DNA from: Arthrinium phaeospermum
Lineage: Eukaryota > Ascomycota > Sordariomycetes > Amphisphaeriales > Apiosporaceae
Reading direction: 5' to 3'
Length of the DNA: 64,000 bases
Assembly (NCBI GenBank): GCA_006503535.1
Contig: QYRS01000012.1
Location: 558,001-622,000 of the forward strand
A model generated the notes under the pieces. The model was not told the origin of the DNA. It was given only the letters and a program-made list of their open reading frames with translations, and did not search any database. Below, in pieces: positions 11,813-24,424 of the stretch; positions within the stretch are counted from its first letter, which is position 1; each line of letters begins with the position of its first letter. The position numbers and the translations under genes are program-made.

Positions 11813-12973
11813 ACGAGACTAGACGCAACATCGCGCATGGCCCACTCCTGTATGCATGCGCGTAGATACTCTATGTATCGTCGTAGTGGCGGCGGGCGCC
11901 GTATGCAGCATAGCTCCTACGGCTACGGTAGATGGGATACATACATAGTCAGATACTATTACTACTACTACTACCACCGGTGGCTCGTGTTCGGACATCG
12001 ACCGAATTGCGAGGTTAATGAGAAGAAGAACGGGGGAGGGAGATAAGAGAGGCACGAACAAGCCGCGGAGAAGCAACATGCAATTGGAAACCGACACAAC
12101 GGAATTCATCTTGGATGACTTGTTCAGACTCCATTCCTATCTCTCGTGAGGATTGCCGAGGGAAGAGCCCACACGACACCCGAGGCCTGCCCCTTTCGTC
12201 ACCAACAAAGGGCCGATGAACAGAAGGAAGAAGAGGGGAGGGGGGAAAGGGTCTCGAGCAATCACAATACATAACCCTGGGGGGCCCCGTAGTAGACAAA
12301 ACCTTATTGTCGGGCTGGTGGGAATTCGGGGAATTGCAGTAGGCCGTGGTCGTGGTCGTGGGTATGGAAGCCTGACTAGAGTCCAGATGGCATGCTTCGA
12401 GAAGGGGTGGCTCTTCGAATTGACAGAGAGACATGGATGGTTAAGCAATGAAGATCGCACTTCCAAATTCCGTAAAGGACGACGCCCTATCGCCCCTCGG
12501 GGGCCATGGTAGGCTAGTCCATACTTTTTGCATAGGTAGGGTTAAGGTAAGGTCCATGCCATGCCTTTTTGGCTCAGCAGGCCACGTTTTTGCCATGCGA
12601 TGCTTGTTGGGATGGGATGGGATGGTCTTATAGACGCGAGCCCAGACCGTGGCTTAACGTCTCGATGAAGAGTCATGGTAAGATATGTATGACGCTTGAT
12701 TAGTAAACGCGAAGCTACAGACATACCATATATGGCAATATGCATGTGTATAATAATGTCTCGTTGGACAGGCAAGGGGGGCGCTACGAATAGCCCAGGA
12801 GAGGGCCAGAACCGAAAGTGAAAAGTGCCTTGCGTCAGTCAATACACGCAGGTGTCAGTAGGAGTGTAGCAGTCGTTGTGTCCATGAGGAGCCAAGACAT
12901 TAGGCGAGGGCAGCGGCTGTCTCCCCGTCTGTGTTGCCAACTTGCCGTCTCTCTTGGCGCGAATGTAAGGTAA

Positions 12974-13003
12974 ATGTATGTATGTATGTATGTATGTATG
13001 TAT
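12974..13003. repeat. ATGT tetranucleotide microsatellite
   Basis: About seven consecutive copies of ATGT in non-coding DNA, likely length-variable between strains. Confidence 0.9.
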
Positions 13004-15470
13004 ATGTAGTGTAATGTCTTCGTCCGTCTTCGTCCCACAGCGGGTTGATGGTCGTGCCATGACCGAGCCGGCTTCCTTCTCTCATTAGAGAGTCTTCTTC
13101 GTGAGGCTGTCGAAGTTGAAGCAATTACCTACTACCGGAGAGTCAAACCCCATGTACAAAGGGACATCCGCTTATTCGGGAACAGACCAAGCAGAAGAAG
13201 CAGGAGAAGAAAAAGAAAGAAAGAAGAGAAAGAGGGTTCACTGGCGCCAATGTAACGATAGCCACCGGGTCCAGGGTTCTGGGCTTCCGGGAGGTGGGGT
13301 GCCGGAGTAATGACCCAAGCCGGATGGGTTCAACGTGGACACGCAGCAGGGGTCGTGGATGGACCCGACTATTTTTTTTTCATTCGTTTTTTTCTTCTTC
13401 ATTATTGACTGACTGATTGATTTGATTTGCTTCTACCAACCCGTCCGCCGGTGCTATTCATCACTATTGGATGTTCACCGGCCTACCTCCCTTGGTAGGA
13501 AACGGTGCAAGTGTTGCTTCCTTATTCTGGCCCTCTTCGGGCTTTGGCTACCGCACTTTGTGTGCTCGAGCTGGCTTAAAGGACACACATCCAACGGCCA
13601 AGCCAAGCCCGATCGTCGACTGGAGCTTATAATAAAGTAGCGAGTCCCGGGCTCCACTGGACCGCACTGCCGCGGGTCGCTTTCTCCAATGTCGAAATTA
13701 AATACCCTATATGAGTACCAGATATAGACGCGTTGCGGAATTGGGCTCGTTCGCCCGGCCTGCTGCAGCCCATTCTTTTTTTATAACAGCACATGGGCAT
13801 GCAATCAGGGATCCGTGTCGTGTAAAGAACCTAGGTAGTCGATATATGACAGCCGGGGGGAGGGAGAGCGTATGACGATGTCTGTATGTCTTCTCACACC
13901 TTGCCGTCCTCAGTGACGACATCTTCATCGGTTGCTCCATCACGTCAAGAACGTATCCAGCAGTCTTGATTGTAAGGGGGGAAGAGAAAGGGAAAGAGAC
14001 GCATCTTTTCCAATCCCAGTTCCTCATGGAGAGGGAAAGACCCTCGAGCAAGACCGCTCTACGTCATGCCTCCCAGAACAGGTAGCAGTAGAGCCCGTAA
14101 GTAGTAAATAGTATCTTCTTGGTAGTTAGTGTCTTGCTACTAGGTAGCACAAAAAGGTTACTAATAATATCGAAAAAGGCATCCATCAACGACGAACAGC
14201 GCAGCACATCCGACAGCGCTAGTTAGTGGCTGCCGCTAATAACAAGTAGACGAACGTCTTTTTTTTCCCGTTTCCCTGCTTGCGCCTCCGGGATGTCGGA
14301 ACAGACGCCAAACTCCACCTTTCCCATCCGTCAGGCGCGGGTGCGATTGGTGAAGCAGAGGGCACACACGTTAGAGAAAGAGAGAGAGAAAAAAAAAAGA
14401 GGAAGGCTGGGGGGTCATCCAAATCGTCGGTGTGTGACCAAGCATTTCCCGGAAATGCAAGGTGAGCGAACCGGTTGTAGGTGTAGGTACCGTGAACGTC
14501 AACCCGGACTTCTTCCCTTATTGCCCCCTCCTCTCCTTTCCTTCCTTGGCGTGTTCCTTGTTGTATCGTATGCATGCACCTGGATGGTAGGCAATACCTA
14601 TTCATCTACTCCGTAGGTACCAGTTCCATGATCGGAGTTATCGGCATGCTACGATACGGTAAACGAAATAAGCCGGGTTCTCAAACTCCCACCACCGTCA
14701 GTCACGTCACGTTGGCGCAGGCGCTGGCGGGGGTGGAAGGGGGAACCCTATGTATTATCGCCTATATCTGACACAGGTCGCCTAGCAGGTAGGAGCAGCA
14801 TTTCTCCAGTGGTGGTCGTAGAGAATGGGCGGCGACGGCGACTGGCCTTCTCCTTACGGTTTGGTAAAGTGTCACCACCAGAGGGGCCAGGCTGGACCAC
14901 GGCGGGCTGCCCTACACAGTTGCATAAGGTGCTAGCTCCAGCTACGGCTACAGTAGCGATGTAGCTAGCTAGCAAGGCAAGCTGGCAAGGTCGACATGGG
15001 ATAGATGGATGGATGGAGACCTCTCGCTCGCACTACATACACACGCTACAACCTTTGCTCCATACTACATACTTAAATCCGTACGTTGCAGGAGTTCGTC
15101 GCGTGGCAGCGCAGGGTGGACAAGCCTATTGCGGATATACATACATACATGCCGGATGCGCATTGATGAAGATGAACCGTTCCTCCTGCCGACTAAACAC
15201 TAGCCGCCTAGGCGTGTCGATACCTAAAGTGTAGATCTTGGTTTTGGAAAAAAACATCAACAACAACAGAACAGAGAACACAAAGATTGCTGCCCAATGG
15301 AGCGGGGCCCACAGCGACGCGAAAAGTGGCCAGTCTCCCAGTACGACTAGTAGGGTAGTCGAGCCGTGCTCTTAGCTAGCAACGGCCAATGCCCCCCATG
15401 TCCTAGTCAACGTATTATCAAAATTACTAATATCCAAGATGGTTAATTGCTATTCTCCTTGCTCCAAGGC

Positions 15471-15486
15471 TCCTCCTCCTCCTCCT
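15471..15486. repeat. TCC trinucleotide run
   Basis: Five copies of TCC inside a wider pyrimidine-rich tract that continues to about 15515. Confidence 0.8.
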
Positions 15487-17088
15487 TTACCCCCTCCTTC
15501 CTCTCCCCTCTCCTCATGGACAAGGGCACGCTTTTTGCGGCCGAGCCAAACCTGCCTTGCCCGCTACTAGCCTAGCGGGCCAGCCCGGCACTCTGTAGTG
15601 CTTCACTGGCAGCAGGCTACCTGTACAAGGCATAAATGCCATGCTGGAGCCGCCAATGAAAGTGGTGAGGTGAGGCTGATCGCCTTTCCCTTAGCACGAA
15701 TTCGCTGCTGCTGCCCAGCCCTAAGAAGGGTGGAGGGATGGGACGGCTTCCAGACAAAGAAAGGATCCTTCCTACGTATCACGACTAGTAGCTTGCTTCG
15801 TCGTCGTCAAAGCTTGGCAATCTGGGGAGGGGCTGGCCGTGTGGCGTGGTCGTCCCGGAAAGACAGAGATAATTGCTGTAATTCCTTCCTCGGATAAAGA
15901 AAGACCCCTACTACACAATGCGTGAGGCTCCTGAGCCCTGGCTGTATCTAGCCAAGCCCATAATAGGTGTGACGTTTGCACGGGGAAAAGCAGATCATAA
16001 TGGCCTGGAACCCCCAGCTTGCAGCCCAGAATCCCAAACCATGCTGCACGGGGCGCAACTTGGCTGAGGTGACGAGGATCGCGACGAGGGCTGCGCCTGT
16101 TTCGTGCTGAGCCGTCTGTTTTAAAGCTGCGACTTGTGGGGTTGATTGATAGGGAAAGGACTGCAGGGCAGGCACTCAATTTCCGGCTACCATCCCTAGT
16201 CACTACACAGGTATAGACCACATGGAGTCCAATATGTACGTCCAAGTAGGTACACATGTCGCCTACAGGTGACCAAGATAGGGTGGATGCCGATCAGCCT
16301 CACCGAGCCTTGGAATGCTCAAGGGCCAATCTTCGTCACGGGCAGTTGGTCAGTCACTAGGTCCGATATGGGCAAACGTGGGAAGACGGAAGCTTTTGCC
16401 CAGCAATTTGAATTCAATTGAGCAGGTGTTGGCTCGGCCCATTGGGTGTAACGCGTGTGAACGCAAGAGGTATCTGGGGGATAATATCCCCATGAGGTCT
16501 GCAGTGCTCGGCAATGGAACAAGTATCCAACATGCAGGCAGCTAGGTACTAAGACTGGACGTCTCACAAACATGCCGTAGAAAAAGACATTTCAGACACA
16601 CGAGGTCCTGATCCCAAGTCACGAAGCTCGCCCCCTCCCCGACGCCGAACTATATCTTCCAAGACATCACCACCCCACCAGGCTTCCTGCCGCCTCCGGG
16701 GCCAAGACCCCCGGCTGCCTTTGCTCATCCTTGCAGTTAGTATTCAAAGGGGAAACTGTGAAAGAACCTTGCGCCCGTAGATGCCTCTTTTTTGATCGTA
16801 CGCCGTTCGCCAGACCGAAAGCCGGTTGTAGATATCTCTGATATGGTGCTGTGGAAAAGATGAACGTATGAAGTGTGTTGTATAAACAGGGCCTCGGCCA
16901 AAGCCAACGTCGTGCATGCACAGCGCACCTTGTGCGCAGTGACACCGACCGTCTTGGATCTCTGCACAACCCGGCTCGATACGAAACCCGGGAGAGCGTG
17001 TGCAACCGAGTTGTCGCCGTGAGATGTCCTTCCGGAGCCCGCGCGTTCCTATCCCCGCGGGCGATGTGGGTGGCTCGAGAGGAGAGGC

Positions 17089-17859
17089 TTATAATATGAC
17101 ACAATTACGCTTTCCTTTGCCTGCCGATTTGCCAGGGCGTGCGTGCGACCCGCCGTTCGGGGCGGGATTGCGGCGATCTGATTGTGCTGGCCGCGCGGCT
17201 GCTTGTCGCTGCCGACGGAGTATCCGTACCACATCGTAGAAGGCCTTTTCGACGTTGATGCAGTTCTTAGCTGACGCCTCGACGAATTCGCAGCCCAGTT
17301 CGCGTGCCAGGGCGTGTCCTTCTTGTGTCGATACCTCTCGTTCCGTCACGCGGTCGCTCTTGTTACCGACGAGCATGATGGGGACGTTGGCGTTGGGGGC
17401 TACGTTGGATATCGGAGATCCGGGATACGTCGGTGATGCGTTGACGGATTCCTTGACCCGCTGGATCTGGTGATGAAATCTCTTGATGCGTGAGAAGGAG
17501 GATCGTGACGATATGCTGTAGACCAGCACGAAACCTTCGCCGTCGCGGATCCACTGATCTCGTAGTGCCGTGTATTCTTCTTGGCCGGCTGTGTCGAGCA
17601 CCTCTAGCATGCACGCCTGGCCATCTATGACAACTTGCTTTCTGTACGAATCCTCGATCGTGGGGTCATACTGTATGGCAGCAACAGGTTAGTTTCAAAA
17701 GCCGAAAGCGGGAGCTGCACCACGGGGCAGCAAGGGGCGGGGGAGGCGACCTACAGTCTCGACGAAATGTTGTAAACACAGTTGGATCGTCAAAGCTGTT
17801 TTTCCAACACCACCATCACCCAGCACCACCAACTTGTACAATACCATCTTGCCCGCCAT
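17089..17859 (-). CDS. ras-2: Ras-family small GTPase (ras-2/RasB type)
   Basis: Two exons, 17859-17755 (35 codons) and 17670-17089, with an 84-nt intron (GTAGGT..CAG); 228 aa, close to Neurospora RAS-2 length as known. All G boxes are visible: P-loop GDGGVGKT (residues 14-21), effector region YDPTIEDSY (36-44), switch II DTAGQEE, NKSD, and SAK. The tail is basic and ends in the prenylation box CVIL. The insertion between helix 3 and NKSD ([17 protein letters not shown]) is typical of the ras-2 subgroup rather than ras-1. The family controls hyphal growth and cell-wall integrity; this is established for homologues and inferred here. The start ATG lies in a CACCATGG context, and no frame problem is seen. 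Confidence 0.93.
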
Positions 17860-18463
17860 GGTGGAGGATCGTTATCTTCCGAGATGCCTCGACCAGGCCG
17901 TCAATTAAATCCGTGTTCGGGGGTGTAGGAGGAGGCGAGACAGTCGCAGATGAGCGTGGCTTGGTTTTGAGAGTGTCTGTCCAAAAAGAGGGGTCGGAGA
18001 CGGCCGCAAAGCCAATGTTGGATCCAAGCAACTCTCAAAAGGTTGGAGAGACTGGCAAAGCAAGCGAACGTATAGCAGGGTCCAGATTGGGACCGACTGA
18101 CCGACCAGCCGACGGACAAATAGATCGATAGACGACGATTGGACAGATTGGTAGCGGTTTTTTAAGACAGTGTGCACTTGGATCTGTCGATTCCGGTCGC
18201 GATCTTTGAGGAAAATGCGGAGGCCGCTTGTGGTTTTGGCAGGCAATCCCGGCTATCCAGAGAGTTCAATCAGAATAAATCACTCGGGATGCTTGCGTAA
18301 CGGAAGTGGAATGGAGGGGGGAAAAGGGTGCGCAGCAACTGATGTTAGGGAGAGGAGGGTGAGGAGGAGAAGGGAGCGGGCGCGCACTGCAGAAGAGATA
18401 GCAAGGACAACGGGAGTTTATTGCTTGTCTGGTTCAGGGATGGGTTTTGTTGATGTGGTGGTT

Positions 18464-18575
18464 GGTAGGTAGGTAGGTAGTAGTTGTTATTGTGGCACGC
18501 AGCAGCAGCAGCAGAAGTAGTAGTAGTAATAGTAGTAGGTAGGTAGCAGCAACAGTAGCAGCAGCAGCACAGCTC
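18464..18575. repeat. Compound simple-repeat block (GTAG, CAG, AGT)
   Basis: Consecutive short arrays of GTAG, CAG and AGT/GTA units in the region upstream of ras-2. Composition changes abruptly from unit to unit, as in slippage-prone DNA. Confidence 0.75.
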
Positions 18576-19305
18576 GCTCAAGTCAAGCTCGGAGCAAAAA
18601 GAGTTAATAACAACAACGAAAGCAGACTGGGGAACTGCTCTGGCTAGGTGGACTGGGACTGGGCTGGGCTAATAAATTAAACCAGCAGCAGCAAGCAGCA
18701 GGAAAACAGAGGGGTTTGGTTCGTGTGGGAGAAAAGAGGCCAGGACCTTTGGAAGGGATAGAGACTCGAGCTTGAGTGTGGAGAAGCCAATGTAAGTGGG
18801 AGAGAGCGCGCGCGAGAGAAGAGAGGGTCTGAGCTTGGACGGTTTTTTTTAGGAGAGACCCAGGCCAAGTCATAGTGTGTATATGTGCAGTAGGGGGACA
18901 ATACCTTATATACCTAGTCTCTAATGTAATAAGGGACCGGTCCTTCTGTAAGATGGTGAGGTGCAGGGTTGCGGTACAGATGGGAGATGGCAGTACCTTG
19001 GTCGCCCGGTAGGTAGGTAGGCATGTAATTGTAGGCAGGTAGAGGTCAGGCAAGCAACCTACTTTTTTTTCTTTCTGTTCCTCTCGAATTGGAGGGACAT
19101 AAGGATCAAATCAAATGATGACGGCCCAGAGAATCAGGAGGGAACAATAAGGTAGGTAGGCGGTGGTGCAAGAACAAATCATACATCAAATCAATACCTG
19201 TCTCTATGCTTACTACCTGCTACCTACCTACATCCAAACAAACCACATCGTTGTACTGCTAAATATACTACATCCGCACATAGGTCTCGAGATTATTATC
19301 ACCGC

Positions 19306-19330
19306 GATAGGATAGGATAGGATAGGATAG
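19306..19330. repeat. GATAG pentanucleotide array
   Basis: Five exact copies of GATAG. Each copy carries a GATA core, so it could attract GATA factors, but a simple slippage array is the default reading. Confidence 0.85.
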
Positions 19331-20438
19331 GACGAATAGACTACAACCCAGCTTATCTCGATACCTGCATGTGGTTCAATTGCATTCGGGCACGCACCCG
19401 GTTAGAAGAGGGCCGATGGCCGGGCAAGGACAACAAGCTACCTACGAGCCTACCTAACCTGAGAGGTAACGAGTCCTGTTCTTGTGCGAAGAGGCACCGA
19501 TCCATGGAGTTGGCCAAGGATCAAGCAAGAAGGGTAAAAAATTGCTGTGCTCGCTCAAGGGTCAAGGATTACAAGCAGGCAACTGGCTGCGAACCAAGTG
19601 GAGGAGGGTAAAAAGTGCCGGGGTTGCTTTTTGGGGGGTTGTGGCTTAACTGGGGGGGCCAGAGAGACCGGAACCTCTCAGACCAAACATGAATTGGGGG
19701 GTCGGTCGGATACTACGTTGATGTATTAGGCCTGTCCTGAGAAACGAACACTGATGAAATAACCAAACTAGACCCGGCAGTTTCTCAAGGCAAGCTCCCT
19801 CCTGCTACCAGCAGATAGGTATGGAGGCAGATTCTGACGCAAGAAAGATATCAAAGCAGCAGCCTCCTACCTCCAGCTAAGTAAGAACAGCAGGACTAGA
19901 CCGCCTAGCTCCCGTCCCCAGCACCGTTTTTTTTTCTTCACCAGCCAGCCCAGCCAGTCCTTAGTGGGGTAGCAGAGCTTGAAGGGCAGGATCGGTAGGC
20001 TGGCAGCTCAGGCAGACCTCCGGCGCCAAACCATCATGATGCACGTACATCAATAGCGTATATGTATGCGCAGATAACAGACAAAGACAAACAGAGACTA
20101 TAGCGTCCAATGTTGACATGCTGTGCTGCGACCTATGCGTTGCGTTGCGACAGGTCTCACCCGGCAGAGGCAGACGGACAGATACTCCGTCATGCCGTAT
20201 GGCTGACGACCCCCGAAACCTTATTGGCCTGCTTTTCCGCGCTTGTGCCTTTATGCGCGTGGTGTCACTCGTTTCCTTTCGTCAATCCTCGTTTCTTGCC
20301 TGCTGCTGCTCTTCCCTCTTTCGTCCAATGAGTGATGCTCAGACGGACGACTGGCAGGCGTGGCTGGGAACCGCGCCGAGCTGGCTGGACCTTGACCCTT
20401 TGGAGGTCTGTGTAGAGCGGTTGTAGGCGTTGCAGAAG

Positions 20439-20467
20439 CGCATATGATAGGTCCTATCGCATATGCG
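20439..20467. repeat. 29-bp imperfect palindrome
   Basis: The left arm CGCATATG-ATAGG pairs with the right arm CCTATCGCATATGCG with only a two-base bulge and a one-base centre. It is in gene-free DNA and could form a cruciform or bind a dimeric regulator; no function is known. Confidence 0.7.
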
Positions 20468-23400
20468 GTTGCTTGTGATAGGCATCGTTAGACCGTACCA
20501 ATACCCGCCGGCGTGACTGTGCAACCCATGTTTACTGTAATGCCCATGGATCCGATATGGAAAGAATAGCGGGCCAGTCATCGAGCCGGTATAGTAGGTA
20601 GGTGGTAGGCATAGGTATAGAAAGAAGCAGTATAGCCACGCGACAAAGTATGGCCATACCCAAGGACCAAATTTGCTGCCAAACGAGCGTGGTCTGCACA
20701 GTCCTGGCACGGGCTTTCCTGGGTAAAATGACCACCGCGCGGTTGTTCACCACATACTGATATGAAGTACCTACCCTCTCCCACGGAATGAAGCGATAAA
20801 AGCAATCAAATGCAGGATGGGTCTGCATATCATCCAGGGAGTCCCTGGCTACGGAGGCCGTTACGGTTTTTGTGGGAAGGCATCGCTTTGGGTCGGTCGG
20901 TTGGCGTGTGTATTCCAGGTTACAGTGGCTATTGTAATTACGGCACTCGGAACAATACGACGGAGCAAGAGCTACACCAGCACGGACAAAAGCACAGCAA
21001 GCACCTGCAGGCAAAGCCAAAACTGTCCGACCACTGCCTGCCTACATAGACCGTAATATTACGTATCACAGGATGGTTCTTGCTTCTTTCCGTCCCCCCG
21101 TGGATGTCGCCTACGACCACGACCCGAGTATCGACGGGTTCGCGGTTGCAGCATGCAATGACGATCTAGGAAAAGGAAACCCAACCGCACCGCACGGCTG
21201 GCAACTGGCTATTGATCGACAAACCGGCATTGCACATACAGTAGTAGGTAGTAGTGCCTATATGCACGAATATATCTTCAACCCCGCAGCAAACCCAACA
21301 CCGAAAGGCCGCGGATGTGGACTTGTGGCCGGGGCGTTAGAGAGAGAACCCGCGTCGGGGTCGGGGAAGGGATTATATGATAGCACCAAGCCCAGCTTCG
21401 AGCACCCAATGACATGTATATCACATCTCGCTTCGCGGTTGCGCGCGAGGGCGTAGGAAGCAGCCTGTTTTGACGGTCGATTGGGCCAAGTTAAGTTTAC
21501 GGTGGGCACAGGCAAAAAGGACCCCCTCCCCTAGAAGAAGAAAAAAACGGCCCCGGCCAAGACACACGTTTCTAACGGGTTGGTCGAGCCTGCCAACATT
21601 TGAACCTAGGCACAGCCCGTAAATATTCATCGTTCCCGACCCGGCCGAGGTCCAGGGAGAGAAAGGTTGAGGGAAACGGAACCAGAGTGGAAGAGAATAG
21701 CAAAAAACAACTGGATACCGGAAGCTAGGCCGGTAGCAGGTGATCCCAAATCCCTCTGATACAGGGTCGGGGGTCGGAGAAAAGAAGAAACACCCCCACC
21801 TGCCCATCATCCATAATTGGTGACCGATCCTGGGCATGGCGCCACAAAGATTCAACCTAACCTTGAACCAGATTGCGATCACTACCATCATACGTGCATC
21901 TACAGAGGAGCACAGTATGCCTGGCCGCATGCTGTGCTTGTTTCCGAGAAGGGCGAGATTGCCTGTTTCAATACGACCCATCGCAACGCAGTAGCCGGAG
22001 GGAAAGCTTGACTGCTGCAGCTGCCAATATCTTTGATGCAAGTAGTACATGTCTACGTACATGTAGGTAGGTCTGGTACATACACGGCCGCGCCATGAGG
22101 TGATATGCACCCTCCGGTCCTGCACACCGTTTGCAACTGAGCCTCAACCCCTGCTCGCGCGTTAGGAGGGTCTCCTGTTACCCTAACAGTTGCACGCCCT
22201 CCTGCTAACCTTACATACTCTTGCATACCTAAACGAGACAAGATATCAGACGATCCGTTCTGTCGGGACTGCTTCTTTACAGGCAGCACTGCAACGATCA
22301 TGTTGTTGGTCCTCGTTCCGACGGCTGCGTCAAGCGGCTAAGCCGAGCAAGGTCCATGCCATGCTCGTACCGATCCTGGTCTCCCACACTCCCTCTTGTT
22401 CTCAGCCTGCTGGAATGCTATGGTATATGGTACCGTACATGCATACCACTACACTGGGCTGCCGACTCAACCTTCCTTCAGCTGCTATGGATACCTAGAC
22501 CCGGGCCCATCCCTACGCTGCCTACGATATCCGAGAACTTGAGTTCGGTCTAATGATGGGTTCCCACGGGGTGCTCTTGAACAGAAGAAGCCACTGTAGG
22601 GAGTACACGGGCCAAAGCCCGGCGGCAGAGGGGGACAGCAGCACGGTCGTTGGCTTATATAGCGTCTAGACCGTCGTCGCCTACCATCAGTGCCGGGATC
22701 CACGAGCCCCCAGCATGAGCGATGTGGTAGACTACACATGGCGTCCGGTGGCTTTGGAGCGCATCTAGGCCACTGCTGCTACTGGTCGTGCGACAAGGTC
22801 CGCCAAGTGGCCGAAGTGGTTGCTCAAGCTGTGTTGCTACGCACGCCGACCGCCTTGTAAGAAGAGAGTTGCATTCGACGTCAAGAGGAATGCCTTTGGC
22901 TGTGACACCGCCGACAGTGTGTCATCCTACGTTGTTTTTTGCCGCATGGGGCAGCTCTGGCATACTTTGCGGTCGAGAAATAAGCCCGATCGATGGCTGA
23001 CATCGACTGGTCCCAGCCGCCGCGCCAAGTTTTGTTTGCGATTCATGCAGCTTACCGTCCGCCGAGACACCTTTAGGCTATTCTTGTCGCTCAGCTAATC
23101 AGAAATTGCAGCATCCCATATACCGGCCCTTGAATGGGTTTGGCCACCCCAAGTGGCTTGGAAAGCTAAGTCACCTTATGCTCATGGAAAATACGGATAT
23201 CGGTCGGCCCCCACGATACTTGGGGTATACTACGGTACTAGTAATGTGCACGTGGGTGGGCCATGGGCTCGTTCCGCTACGGGACAAGGCAGACACTCGT
23301 CGTCCGTGAAGACCCCGGGTACGCTAGGTTCAGCACGCTCGACGTTCACACGCACGCAGATGGCTCCAGGTTGTCTCACTTGGTTACTCCGGTTGTCTGT

Positions 23401-23600
23401 GTAACCGGCTAGCTCGCACGTGGAACAGTGGTGCGTGAGAAATGCTTGGCTCAGGCTGACCACTCCCTCTGCTTCACCGACTCGAGATTATTGCACCAAC
23501 CATGATGTATCGAACCCCCACCATCCTTGAAAGCCGCAAGCAGGACGGACGGTTTTATTATCTCGATATGGGCGCCAAGCAGGATCTGTTATCATCGCGC

Positions 23601-24424
23601 TCACCCGGAGATTCCGAGCCGTCTCGCAACCTCTACGAAACCAGCCTGATCGGCAGCCACCCAGACGTCGACCCAGGTGCGGGCTTCTTCGATCAGGTCC
23701 GGCTGAGAAGCCCAGTCTTCCTCTCGAGGCCGCTCTACATAAACGGTCTTGAGCCCGCACGACCTGGCCGCCTTGAGATCGCCGAGATGCGCAGCTACCA
23801 TGGCACACTCTCCTGGCTGCCGGCCCAGCGCATCGACTGCGCCCAGATAGGTTTTGGGGTTGGGTTTGTAGGCCTTGAAGTCGGCTGAGGATATCAATCT
23901 GTGGAAACCGAGCTTGCCGTGCTCGTTCAGGTCGCGGAGCAACTGCTGGTTGCCGTTGGAGAGCGTCGAGGTGGTATAGCGAGTCCCGAGCATCTCTAGG
24001 CCCTGGGTCGTGTCGTCCCAGGGCCGCAGGTAGTGCCAGATGAGGCTGAGCGACTTGGCCTCCTCGTCGCTGAAGACCCCGGCCAGGCCCCAGTGCCCGA
24101 GGAGCTCGAGCAGGCTGTCGTAATGGTGCGTGTCAATGTCCTTCCACGCCGTCTCGCCAGGCACAAACCCCTGGTAAACTTGCCGTAGCTAGCCCGCCAT
24201 TGTTGCGCAAAGGTCGACCAGTCCGCGTCGGTCAGCTCCGCCAGACGAGATTGTAGTGACGGGGCCAGCGAATCGAACGCGGGAGAATCCCTTTTGTCCC
24301 GGCCGCGCCTGGTCAGTTCGGCGACGACGGTAGAGCGCCAGTCGACGACGGTCCCAAACACGTCGAAGAGCAGCGCATGGACGCCTTGGAGAAGGGTTGG
24401 TGCAGGTACCGCGGCGTCCGTCAT
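23601..24424 (-). CDS. HAD-superfamily 2-haloacid dehalogenase-like hydrolase, frameshifted
   Basis: Minus-strand gene of about 275 codons starting MTDAAVPAPTLLQG. HAD motif I, LLFDVFGTVVDW (nucleophile Asp in DVFGT), lies near residue 19. Further on are the middle motif SSADFKAYKPNPKTY (lysine of motif III) and the acidic motif VAAHLGDLKAARSCGLKT, which is typical of the type II (S)-2-haloacid dehalogenase group. The physiological substrate in fungi is usually unknown, so dehalogenase activity is only a family label. Reading changes frame near 24165-24175: KFTRG must continue as FVPGETAWKDID, equivalent to one missing T in GGGGTTTG. Total length 824 nt, one short of a multiple of three. No splice signals explain the shift. 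Confidence 0.85.

Larger units (their letters stand above)
9523..17088. other. 7.5-kb gene-poor region with simple repeats
   Basis: No protein-coding gene is supported on either strand: open frames are short, overlap in several frames and lack conserved character. The region holds several microsatellites (GGAT at 11795-11812, ATGT at 12974-13003, TCC at 15471-15486), a run of TAC triplets near 11955-11978, and purine-rich tracts near 13190-13235 and 14375-14405. It could contain untranslated leaders or non-coding transcripts, but sequence alone does not show any. Confidence 0.5.
17860..23600. other. 5.7-kb non-coding region upstream of ras-2
   Basis: No supported gene. The first ~1.7 kb next to the ras-2 start is rich in short repeats (GTAG, CAG, AGT) and could be a long leader or promoter. 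Further on there is a GATAG array at 19306-19330 and a strong imperfect palindrome at 20439-20467. A 234-codon minus-strand frame at 21421-22125 has no protein-like character and was not accepted. Confidence 0.45.

Noticed and set aside
12974..13003. ATGT array considered as a possible regulatory or telomere-like repeat
   Set aside because: A simple tetranucleotide microsatellite; it is not the fungal telomere unit and is far from any gene.
21421..22125. 234-codon minus-strand open frame
   Set aside because: No recognisable domain, low coding bias, overlaps simple-repeat-like DNA; judged chance.
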